A stretch of 64,000 nucleotides of DNA from Bryopsis sp. KO-2023. Taxonomy: Eukaryota; Chlorophyta; Ulvophyceae; Bryopsidales; Bryopsidaceae. The stretch is from contig BSYQ01000014.1 of assembly GCA_030272585.1 (NCBI GenBank), positions 930,001 through 994,000 of the forward strand, given 5' to 3'. Both the position numbers and the translations under genes were made by a program. A model generated the notes under the pieces. That model was not told where the DNA came from. It made no database searches and worked only from the letters and a program-made list of their open reading frames with translations. Within the stretch, counting starts at the first letter, position 1; each line of letters opens with the position of its first letter. Shown piece after piece: positions 37,409-48,177 of this stretch.

Positions 37409-40400
37409 ATGAGTTCTTACCCTTGCTTCACAGGCCACCCTGTTCACACCCTCGTTGCGCTCCGTCTTTTTCTGTCAGTTTCTGTATTCAAAAGAAGCCG
37501 AGCTCGACGTCTGCGAAAGTATCCAATGCGGTCCACAGCCAATACCCACAGATCCTTCCTGCACCCCGCTTGCATCTCGACGAGGTCGAGGCGGGTTTCG
37601 ACCCACCCCTCGAAAACCGTCAACCGCAACTCTTGGAGGACTCCGGCAAAAATGGTGATTACGAACGAGGAGCTGTACTCGGACCCCGCCAAGCTGTTTC
37701 CAGGGATGACAGACAGGTCGATCAACGGCATATACCTGTCCAACGAGCGGCTGGACGTCGACCGGGCTCTGGAAAACCGTCGGCGAAAGGTGAAGGGCTA
37801 AAGCAACAGGTCTGCTGGGATCTTGGCTTCGAAATGCGCTATTTTTTTGGGCTACGCCATGCAGAAAATATGCGTTTTATTCTTTTAATGTGAAAAAGAA
37901 CGATACGTGTCACAGCGGCCATTCTTCCTATACATTATCTTTATTGAGAAAATTGTGGAACTGAGAAACATGTACTTTTTAGCAGACAGGGCAAGCAAGG
38001 TTTCAGAATCCAACCTCCTGTAACTTTCCCAGAAATGGAAAAAAAAAATGCTTCATGTAAATTAAGTATCAAAATCTAAGAATTAAACCCAGGTTTCTTT
38101 TTTCTTTTCGAATGCATCTTACATATCTTATCGTCCCTGATGGTGGATGAGAGTTTTTTTTGTGTTGAAAAAACTATTTATTTGAGAATGGTGTGTGGGG
38201 TGTCTTTTTTGCCAGGTTGCTTATTGTGGCAGTCCAGGGGCATATTCTGAGCTGGCTGCCATGGAATTATGCCCTGGCTGTGAATACATCAGCAGTGCTT
38301 CTTGGGGTTCCACAGTTGCGGTGAGGGTGCAATTTTTTTCCGATCAAATACGAAATCAGCACACATGCAAGTCCCCCTCCCTTCCCCCCCCCCCCCCCCC
38401 AAAAAAAAAAAAGATAAAAATAATAACAATTGAAAATAAAATAAAATGAGATATTGGTTAATGAGTTTGTGAATAAAAAGGAAAGTTAGAGAAAGATGGC
38501 CTGTAACTCTGATTCGACATCTTACTGAGATCCGGAAGGATTCTTTTGTTGTTGTGCTTTCCTTCATAAGCTAATATGGTTTTTCCACATCTTCAGGGTG
38601 TATGTGCGTGTGTGGGATTATTTTCTATGTTTTTTTGAAACATTGACAAATGCAAGGTTTTGGGAAAAGCAAACAAAACAAAACATATCTGTGAAAGGCT
38701 ACCAGATGATTTCAACCCACAAGTGCTGCTCTAACATCTTTTCAGGATTTAGGATTTTCGAAAAAACAAATCCAAAAAAATGCCCTCGTTTCGTCATTAA
38801 TGGTAAATTTCCTTTGAAAAAAAAACTCAGCTAAAGTAGCTCCTGTTTTAGGCGCTCAGTTTTTATTTCCTTCAGGGATATATATATATATATATATATA
38901 ACTGGTTTCTGCTTTTTTTTCCCTGTTTTTTTTCTGCTTCTTTTTTCCCTGTTTTTTTTTCTCACTTTGCTTTCGTGATGTTTCAGGATTTGATAGCTGG
39001 TGATGTGGACAGAGCGGTCGTCCCCGTCGAGAGTTTTTACACGAAAAGAATTCGAATTCTTTACGATGTGATGGTCAGACACGACCTCCACATCGTCGAT
39101 GAGCTCTTTTTGAACGTTTCGCACATGCTGCTAGGACTGCAAGAAAGCAACCCCTCCGATATAAAAAGAATTGTCAGTCATCCACAGGTGAGAGAACCTA
39201 ATAAATTATTGGAAAAAATAGATCAATGATTATAACACTCGCAGATGGGGGCCCCCCCCCCCCCCCAAAAAAAAAAAAAAAAGAAAAAATGTTAAGAATG
39301 AAAAAAAAATCATTGTTTACAAATAAATGAAAAAATAAAAATGAAAAAATGTTGAAAAAAAAATAAATGAAAAAATGAACAAACAATAGTGAGATATGGC
39401 CCATATCACTTAAAAGTCTGCGAAGGAAGAATATGATATGAACCCATGTTTGATTTTTATTTTTTTAAATGTCATTAGGCATTGCTCCAATGCGAGAAAT
39501 ACATTCGCTCGAAAGAAAATCAGTACCAGCAATTGATGGAACTGCCGGATACGGCGGAAGCTGCAAGGCAGCTGGCATTGCTCCGTCCGGAACACACGGC
39601 AGTCATCTCTTCGCGCCGTTGTGCCTACTTGTACAACCTCAAGGTTAGACCAAAATTAACTTTACTTTTTTTAAAAAATCCTGAAGAAAATATTTTTTCT
39701 GTCTTTTCTTGCTGCTATTCTGCTCTGCTGGGCCCTTTTTATTTTCTCCCGGTAGTTGCTGTCATTTTTTTTTTTTTTTTTTTTTTTTTGGGGGGGGGGG
39801 GAGGGGGTGGGAAATAATTATTCTGCAGTGTAAAAAGCTGTGTTATAATGTGTGTTTTTTTTTGAGAAAAGGTGCTGGATGATACCATACAAGACAAAGA
39901 AAATAATCCAACACGATTCGTTGCGCTTGCAAGAGAGCAAATCGTGCCAGAAGATATCGAACCTTCCAAGTATGGCTTTTTTAAATAATATTTTTTTCTT
40001 TTTTTGCGGTCACGTTGGTTTATATTCAAATTATTTTTTCTTGGTTGAATAATGAAAAAAATGGTTCAGAGAGAATTTTTTTATCGTGGATTTTATCCAT
40101 GCAGTTATAAAAAACTGCAGCTTTCTCAAACTGTGTATGTAAAACCCCATCGAGACAGCAAGCCCATCTGCTGTGCAAATAATTAATCTTGCAGACCTAC
40201 TATTTTTGAACTACTTTTCTGCTTTTTTCAATTTAATTTTATATCTTTACATCTTTATTTTCTCAAATTTTTTTTTTTTTGGGGGGGGGTTGATCAGGTG
40301 CAAGACTTCGATATTTTTTGCTTTGCCGGAGGATGACAAGCCGGGGGCGCTGGCCAAAGCCCTGGAATTTTTCTCAGAAAACGAGATCAACTTGATCTGG

Positions 40401-40601
40401 CTGGATTCCAGAAAGCTGTATCCAGGCGAACTCACGGAGTGGATGGAAGGCCTGAGTTTCTTGTTTTATGTAAACCTGGAGGGCTCCGTCAAAGAGCAGC
40501 GAGTTCAAAATGCCCTGGAAAGTCTCAAGGGGGTTGCCCCCTTTTTGCGAGTGATGGGTAGTCATAAAATGCACAAAAAATTTCTGGAGGATTTCCCTTA
40601 G
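37409..40601 (+). CDS. Prephenate/arogenate dehydratase-like protein, copy 1
   Basis: Model: join(37409..37789, 38216..38320, 38987..39187, 39479..39643, 39872..39969, 40298..40601), 417 residues, all phases closing. A basic Ser/Arg-rich leader (about 90 residues) suggests organelle targeting; an upstream Met at 37370 would extend it. The catalytic part starts VAYCGSPGAYSELAAMEL, then AVVPVESFYTKRIRILYDVM and HMLLG. The active-site TRF is present (NNPTRFVALAREQ). A C-terminal ACT domain follows (DDKPGALAKALEFFSENEIN ... LDSRK). The ENS motif of typical enzymes is ESF here, and ESRP of the Phe-binding loop is DSRK, so activity or feedback control may be altered. Family reaction: prephenate or arogenate to phenylpyruvate or phenylalanine. 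It lies in tandem with copy 2. Confidence 0.85.
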
Positions 40602-42468
40602 TCCGTTTTTTTTTTTTTCCCCCTTGTTTTGGACTTTTTTTTTTCAACCGGTTGCTTAAAACAGCACATTCAACCAAGAGGTTGTCAAAAAAAAAAAAAA
40701 AAGTGTGAGGAAAAAAAAGAGTGAGGAAAAGAAAAATTTTGTGCATGGGGAAGGAAGTCTCGCTGATCAAAGGAAAAAAAACTTGGAATCTGATGGCTGC
40801 AAAATGCTTGATCAAAAAAAGCGACCCCACCTTTTTCAATTCCGATTTTTTTTTTTGTGCTGGGCTTTTGCGTGTCTTGGTTCGCGATACTGATAAGTGG
40901 AAAAAATACCACAAGTGGGGGCTGGGGGAAAAAATTTCCAAAGAAATTTTGAAACACCCCTGGTGAGGATTCAGGGGGGGGGGGGGATCGACACGGGCAA
41001 ACCAATATGTTTTCTTGAAAGAAGCTGAAAGGAAGCTTCTTCCAATGCCCCCGAAGAAATGGGGTCTTTTTTTTGTTGCAGGGGGGTGTATTTTGGTCGT
41101 GACGTTTCGAAGCATATTCCGATTTTTTTTTTTTTTTTTCCGGGACGTCGTAAAAAAAATCAGTTTGTTCAAAAGGATGGAACAAATAAGTCAAAAATAA
41201 CTTTGCTGCGGGCGATTTTGTTTGTATTGGTTGCTGCTGGGGGGGGGGGGTGCAATTAATCTTCGTGCTCTTCTTGCGGGTCGTTGGCTAGATCCCTCGC
41301 ATGTCTGACCTGGGATCAAATCCAAGTGAACTCTTTTAAAGAAATGTGTTGCTTTTTTTCATCTGTGTGTAGACATAAGGCATTCCCTTTTTTTAATGAG
41401 AAATAATCACCACCAGTGTGTTTTTTTTATTATTATTTTGCCACCCCAAAAGTGGCCCTAAATTTGGCTATTTCACCTTGTTATGGCCCCAATTTTTGTA
41501 CAAAGGAAGGAGAATGTGGTGCCGACTTCAATGATACAAATTCCATGGGTCGCAAAAACTGATTTGTCTCTGAGTTCCGTGGAATCGTCGTTTATTTCAT
41601 TGAATGTGGCCCCAGTCCAATCAAACTCCGGGTGCATGTGGCCCTTTTGTGGCCCCAAAAATTATCTTGAGAAAAAACGTTTTGGCCCTTTTTTGGGACC
41701 CAAAAACCTGCTGGGGAAGCCACAATTTTGGGGTGTTGTGTCAGACCCAATTGAATGAGATTATTTATAGTACAGATCGGATCTTGGCAGCAAGGATATA
41801 GTCTTCTTCTTGGTTGTATCTAGGTCTTTCTGTAAGCTCCGATATGCTGTTTGTTGTATGGCCGTGTGAAAACCATTCGAGAATCACTTCGAAGAAATCA
41901 TATTACAAGTCTTACTGTTTCCCTTGTCCTCTTTAAACCCTAAGACAAGTAGTGCCTGAAACAGTACTGCCCTTAATTCACTTGCTTCTTACAGGGAACT
42001 TCCTTCTTCCCTGTACAAGTGCTGACTAACCCCAAACAGAAATGGACCAACAGCCCATTTAACTCAAAGGAACTCCCCACAGCCCATTTAACTCAAAGAA
42101 CTCCACAGGCCGAAGTAACAGGGGCCAAAAAAAAAATACACTGATCATTGATTAGGCCTTCCTAAATGGGAAATATGATTCCTTACATTCACCATGTCAC
42201 TCCTTTTCTTTGCTCGTTTTGTTTCTCCAGCTCATGCTCCGATCGAGCCACACACACACACACGAGCAGAACACTCGCGGGACACTGCAGAATTCCTGAT
42301 AAACAGCTGTCAGATTTTCCCTTCTCCGCCAAACAACAGCAACGAGAAACCTCAGCTTTTTGTTTTATTAAACCCTTTTACACCCCACCGAAAACGCACC
42401 TGGCGTGAAACGCTCGGTTTGACAAACAGGGGGGTCGCTCAACGTGACGCCAGGAACGCGTCGTATCC
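40602..42468. other. Spacer between the two dehydratase genes
   Basis: T- and A-rich homopolymer sequence to about 41250, a decayed tRNA-like box at about 41280-41325, then a segment bounded by inverted repeats (41442-41736). Long minus-strand frames at 40525-41194 are low-complexity shadows. No gene is seen. Confidence 0.5.
41442..41736. repeat. MITE-like segment with imperfect inverted ends
   Basis: CACCCCAAAAGTGGC at 41442 faces GCCACAATTTTGGGGTG ending at about 41736. The interior repeats the word GGCCCC(A/T) many times. No target site duplication is clear. Confidence 0.35.
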
Positions 42469-45400
42469 GTGGTCGTGTCTTTTTTCTCCCTTTTTTCCCC
42501 CCCTTTTTTTTCCGTCGCGGTTTCTATGAAGGGCGCTCAGCAGCCGATATCGAGCCAGGGGTCGGCGATAATCCTCCCTCGGCGTTTCAAGTTTGCGCGA
42601 TTCCGAGGAGTGGGGCAATCGATGCGTCCGTCCAGGACAGTTGCCACGGCCTTGGCCACTGTCAGCGACGTGACTTCTTATCAAGGCGTGAAAGTTGGGT
42701 TTCAGGGGAAATCGGGGGCGTACTCAGAAATCGCGTGCCAGAAAGCATTCCCTGGTTGCGACGCTTGTCCCTGCAAAACGTTCGACGATGCTTTCAAGGT
42801 GCGCAATGCGAAAAGCTCCCCCCGAAACAAAAAAAAAACACCGGATCTATTCGGGTTAACTGTTCCATTTTTTGCAGGGTGGTTTTGTTATCAGCTGTTT
42901 TTTTTTTTTTTGGTTTTCAACCTTTGGTGGAGGCATTTTTATTTCTTTGGAGGTATTTGTTTTTTATTTTTATTTTTTTTGGGGGGGGGGCTGGGTAGGT
43001 CACAGCTGAAGCTTTTTTTTTGGTTTATTTTTTTCCCTCGGTGTTGAAGTTTTTTCCATGTTCAGATTATCTGCTCGTTTTGCAGACCGGATTTTTTGGC
43101 CATCTTTCAAAAAAAAAAAATAAAAAATCAACCACCTAGAAAAGGGGGTAATTAAACCGACTTCGTGAAAAGAAAGAAAATATTACAAATCCTAAAAGGA
43201 GGTATTAATAGGTCCATATGACTACTCATTTGCATGTGGTGGACGAGCTATGTGGGGGGTTTTCAGCCTCAATTTATGATATATTTGAAGAAAATAAAAA
43301 AATTAACAGCTGATGGGATCATTGCATGAAAATAATCGTCTATTTTAAAGTGATTCCAATGCACACCAAAACCAACCAACACCCAAAACAATCGAAAACA
43401 TATTTATTTATTTTTTACCCCACTTTCGTAAAATCCTTCTTCCTCCCTCCCTCCCAGATATTTCAACCTTTTTTCAAGGTTCGATCTCAAATGGTAAGCC
43501 TTTGTGAATTTTTCCTTGAACTTTTAGTGTTTTTTTTCTTTTTTCTTCTCCTTTTAATTTTTTCCCTGCTTTTCAGGCTTTGGCAGAAAATGAGGTCAAC
43601 CAGGCTCTATTGCCCATGGAGAACTCAACAGGGGGGACTGTGCACGATGTATATTTGCTACTGCCGAAATATGGGCTGCACATTGTGGGGGAATATTCTC
43701 TCGGAGTGGAGCATTGCCTGCTGGGTCCGCCAGGGTCAAAAATTTCCGACATTCGAAAAGTTACCAGTCATTGGCAGGTGCGAATTTCTTTCCATCTTTT
43801 CAATCAATTTTATTTTCATTTTTTTTTTTGGAACTTTTTTTTTGCGCTCTTTAATTTAATTAGTATTTGATTTTTTCTTTTTTTTGTTGGGGGGAAACTC
43901 AAGGTCCGCAATCTGCTGGGTTTTTTTTTTTGCAAACTAAAGAAAACGTTTTAGCAAAGAGGATTTTTTACACCTAATTTTCATGACACGACCCCCCTCT
44001 CTCTCTGTTTTCTAATTTTCGTGCAGGCACAGAATAAAATAAAGTAAATACCGGAGATCCATCTTTTTCACCTTTTTTTCTTTTTCATTTCGTTTGGGGC
44101 TAACCCCCCACCCCTCAAATCCCCCAACCTCAAAACAAAGATTTTTTTTTCCAAAAAAGCTCACCTGATAGATCATCATTCATACGTATATGGACCAGAA
44201 AAATATTTCCATTTTTTGCTTTTTTTGTTTTGTTTTTTCATTTACTAACACTGGGTGTGGTTATTGGGCAAACAGGCATTGGCTCAATGCACTCAATTTT
44301 GCGAACGGATGGGTTTTCAAATGGAGCAACATGAGGACACGGCCGGAGCGGCTTACGATGTTTCTCAGAACAAATGGGGGGATGTGGCAGCCATCGCCAG
44401 CACCAGGGCTGCAGACATTTACGGGCTGCAAATTCTCGAAAAGGGAATCCAGGTGAAGCCTCCTTCAAGGTTTGAACTGTAAAAATAATAAAATGATTTT
44501 TTTTTCTAGGCTGGAGAATTTATTATTATTATTTTTTTTATTTTTTTTTGGGGGGGGGGAGATAACCGAAATGATGCAGTTGGGATGCTGTTCAAATGTG
44601 GTGCAATCCAGCTTTGGCCATGCATAGCTGTTTCGCTGTATACATATACAGTAGACACCGCTTTATCCAACACATTCGGGCCACGCTTTTTCGGGCATAG
44701 TAAACGATTGTTTTACAATACGGTGTCCGACATTTCCCCTTCCCGGTCGCGCACGCATTCGATTCGAACTCTAAAACACTCGTTAATAGTGGCCTGGCGG
44801 TTCAACCGCTGTCGAAGTAACTCCATGGCCCCGTCTTGGGCATTCTCGTACTCCTCCATCTTGTCATAGCCTCGGCGTTCCAGGCCGACTACCATCGGAA
44901 CAAATATGACGTCCGGAAACAGAAGCAAACATTCGACGATTTTGTATTTCTTTGCATTGTATTCATTCTGTGCGACCGTTTCGCATTCCCTTTGCATCGC
45001 GCGTTCTCCCTTCGACCATTCGCGAATGAAATTCGCGATTGGTTTGGCTGATTATCCGATGGTCGGGCTGATAAAACGATGGGTTCCCCCCCCTAAAAAT
45101 TCCGTTCCTGGCGATTTCGGCTTAAAAGGCGGTGGGTTTGATTATCCGGGGGCGGACAAAGCGGTGTCTACTGTATATATATATATATATATATATATAC
45201 GCACTGGCTTGCATCCATTATTTGACAGCAGAGGTACTGAAATCCTCGTATCCATGTAATGTAGTGAAATCCCAAATGGTCGTCGTCCAAAAAAAAAAAG
45301 GAGAAGAAAAAAGAAAAGAAAATGAAGGGGTAGGGGGGGGGGGGAATAAAAATAAAAATAACTAATATGAGTGTAGGGATATCAATTTTCGAACCTCTGA

Positions 45401-45973
45401 TTTTCTGTAACTTGAAAATGAACATATGCAATTTGTAATATACATTCGTTTATTTATTATTATTTTTTTATTTTTTTTGGGTGGGGGGGCAGAGGGGGAT
45501 TTCCCAATAATTTTAAATCAAAAGTATTCGTGTCTATATGTGTGTGCAATGACTAATCAATTCATTTTTCCTTCTTCTTTTTTTCCTCCACCCCATGAAA
45601 AAAACAGAACAACGACCTGAACTACACTCGTTTCGTCGGACTCTCCACCTCCCCGATCGACCCCCCGAAAGATTTGGCGGCGGAAGAGTGTAAAACCACC
45701 ATCATGTTCGCCTGTCGAGACGGAGCCGGCGGCCTTCAGATGCTTCTAGCAAAATTACTGGCTCTGGACATCAATTTGGAAAAAATAGAACCCCAGGCGA
45801 TGGTGGATGACCCGCTGATCGACAAGAAAACCGGCCGGAGCTTCAATTATCTTTTCATTGCGGATTTCGCCGGCAGCATTGCCGATGACCCCTTTCAGAA
45901 AGCGTTCGAGCTGTTCGAAGAATACACCGGGTTTTATCGTGTTTTGGGAAGCTACCAACGGCATGTGTTCTGA
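42469..45973 (+). CDS. Prephenate/arogenate dehydratase, copy 2
   Basis: Model: join(42469..42798, 43577..43777, 44276..44452, 45608..45973), 357 residues; a Met at 42526 is an alternative start. The leader has a hydrophobic first stretch (VVSFFSLFSPPFFSVAVS) then basic sequence, as in a bipartite plastid signal or a plain leader. Catalytic motifs are complete: VGFQGKSGAYSEIACQKAFP, QALLPMENSTGGTVHDVY (ENS present), HCLLGPPGS and NYTRFVGLS (TRF). The ACT domain (GAGGLQMLLAKLLALDINLE ... FNYLFIADFAG) lacks ESRP (IEPQ instead). Exon 2 has the same length (67 codons) and junctions as exon 3 of copy 1, so the two genes share ancestry as a tandem duplication. This copy probably carries the dehydratase activity. 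Intron 3 holds a pogo-like MITE. Confidence 0.9.
44649..45173. mobile_element. pogo/Tc1-mariner-like MITE in intron 3 of dehydratase copy 2
   Basis: The ends are inverted repeats: CAGTAGACACCGCTTT at the left and its reverse complement at the right (19 of the first 20 bases match). TA dinucleotides flank both ends (44647-44648 and 45174-45175), as in Tc1/mariner insertions. The element is 525 bp and GC-rich, and it sits in an AT-rich intron next to a (TA)n run. The start CAGTAGAC and internal TTATCC words resemble pogo/Tigger termini. A 95-codon minus-strand frame (44713-44997) has no transposase motif. It is a non-autonomous element. Confidence 0.75.
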
Positions 45974-48177
45974 CGAGAAGAGGATTCGATCACCGGGCAA
46001 AAAAAAAAAGTCAAAATTTCACTTGTCTTTTTTTTTGGGGGGGGAGGGAAGACAGGAAAAAAGTTTTCTTGAGGTTTTATGGAAGGTGCCGTGTCTTGGA
46101 TCGATTCTGTGCTTTGTTTTTTTCCCTGTTGATCTTTTCCAATTGGTGGTGGTGGTGGTGTTTTGTTTTTGAATATGTTGGGACCTCTTCCCCCTTTATT
46201 GGATTTGACTTTCAAAAAAAAAATACTGAAAAAAAAAAGAGAAAGAGAGAGAGAGAGAGAGAGAAAAAAAAAAGAAGGAATGATAAAACGAAAAAAAAAG
46301 AACCCCAAGGTCAATTGTGTCAAGGAAATAGCCGGAAAAACAGCGAGGTTTTTTTTTTCCTTCTTGTTTTGCAATTTTCAATGAAAATTTTCTACGAGGG
46401 GTGGGTTGCTGGCGGTGAAACTTCTGAGGCTGTGTTGATTCCGCTTGCAGTGCTGGGTTTTGAAATATGCTCGGGGTAACTATTTGCTGTGTAAAAAGTT
46501 AAATTGGTGATCTTAATTTTGTAACTTTCAGAAAACGAAAGGAAAAAAAAATTCCCCAGTCACTTACCTTGTTCTGAGAGAGAGATTGAGCGGAAAGAAG
46601 AAGAAAAAATTGTTGTTTGAAAAAACAAAAAATCAGTTAGGTGAATTCGGGGGGGGGGGGGTTCGTGTCGGTTTCACAAGGAATGGTTTCTCAAGGGGGC
46701 TTTTCTCTTCTTTTTTTTTTTCTTTTGGAATTCTTTGGACAAAAAGCAGCAAGAGAATGAATTTATGGAACAATTCCCAACGGTAAAAGGAAAAAAAAAA
46801 CACCCCTGGAAAAAAAAGAAGAAAGAGAACTGGTCAGTCTGGAGGGATTTTTGGCAGACCCTCCATGAATTTTCCCTCTTTTTTTTTTTTTGGTTCTCTT
46901 TTTTTTCTTCTTTTCTTTTCTTTTCTGTTTCTTTTTTTTCTTTTTTTTTTTTTGGGGGGGGGGGAAGGAAAGAGAAAACCCAAGTTAGAGTTAGAAGGCA
47001 TTACTGCACTGTGTTCCAATTGCTTGGTTCGAGCCTGGGGGAGGGGGGGGATTTTTTTTTGTTCTGTGGGAATCTTCAGTCTGTCTATTTATCTGAATTC
47101 CATTTTTGTTTGTTTGTTTAAAGAATTAAAGGAAAAAGAAGTGAGGTCACGAACGTTTTTCAAAATTGAGGGGGTGGGGGGGAAAAAACAGAGAAAACAA
47201 AACTAAACAGGCTTATCTGATTGTGAATTTTTGCCTGTGGTGAGAAAGTTTAGAAAGTTTGGTTTCTTGGTTTTTTTGGGGGGGGCTGTGAAAGAGTTAT
47301 CTGTAAGAATTTTTTTAAAATCAGGGCAAGTGTTGAAATATGATCCAGTCAGGGTGTTCTCCTGGTTCGATTTCACATCGATCTATTGATCAATTTTTCA
47401 GTTGTCCGTAGTCAGTTACTGGCTGCCGTTGGCTCGCCGGCAGATTCTCTTGAATCGCTCCACCTTGTGCAACGCTCAAAGTAAAGACCCTCAAAGAATC
47501 TGACGGCAAGCCAGAAGTATTGTTTCTTAACATCTGTGGGAGGCGCAAATTTATTGTTGGTCAGTTGCTGTGCAGTTTGTACAGTTCACACTCTTGGTTG
47601 TGGTATTCGAAGGGGCTTTGGTTAAAATAGGGGTCTTACTTTTTACTGCAAAAAGGTGAATCCTATGGATTTGAGAAAAGACCAAACACAACCCATCCCC
47701 CACACACACCTCCAACATGCTTCCTTCATATTGAAAATCCAACTGGCCAGAAAACAAACCAAAAAAACAAACCGAGACAAACAGAGTCATGAGGATGTCT
47801 TTTTTTGCCCAAGAAGACAAATCACTTCCAACATTAAACAAACAAACAGTCAAACACATAATGAACAGGGGTAGGGAGGACAATTATTATTAGAGTGGAG
47901 GGCCCATATCACTCATTTGCATAGTGGACGGGCTACATTGGGCGGGTTCGCCTCGATGTAACAACTTTGAAAACAAACAAACAAACATCGATTATATTAT
48001 GTAAACAAACAAACAAACAGAAGCATTGGGGTTCGAATTTTGGGGTGGATGTGCTCACTGACCACATCAAAACAGGCGTAAGATCCCAACTCTACGACAA
48101 TCGCCTCAACAGACCCCTCCAAAATCCCCCCGCCAGTAATTCTCGCTTGGTCGTTCCGTTTCCTTGTACAGTTCGTT
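45974..48177. other. Spacer rich in homopolymers
   Basis: No gene is seen. It holds T-run/G-run junctions (46030, 46940), a GA-repeat at 46242-46264, a B-box-like tRNA relic near 47010-47035, one copy of a dispersed repeat (47905-47965) and (AAAC)n runs at 47970-48020. Confidence 0.5.

Noticed and set aside
40525..41194. Two long minus-strand frames
   Set aside because: They are low-complexity and overlap the last exon of the dehydratase gene in antisense.
44713..44997. Protein-coding gene in the intron of dehydratase copy 2 (minus)
   Set aside because: It lies wholly inside the MITE, has no domain and is best seen as element sequence.
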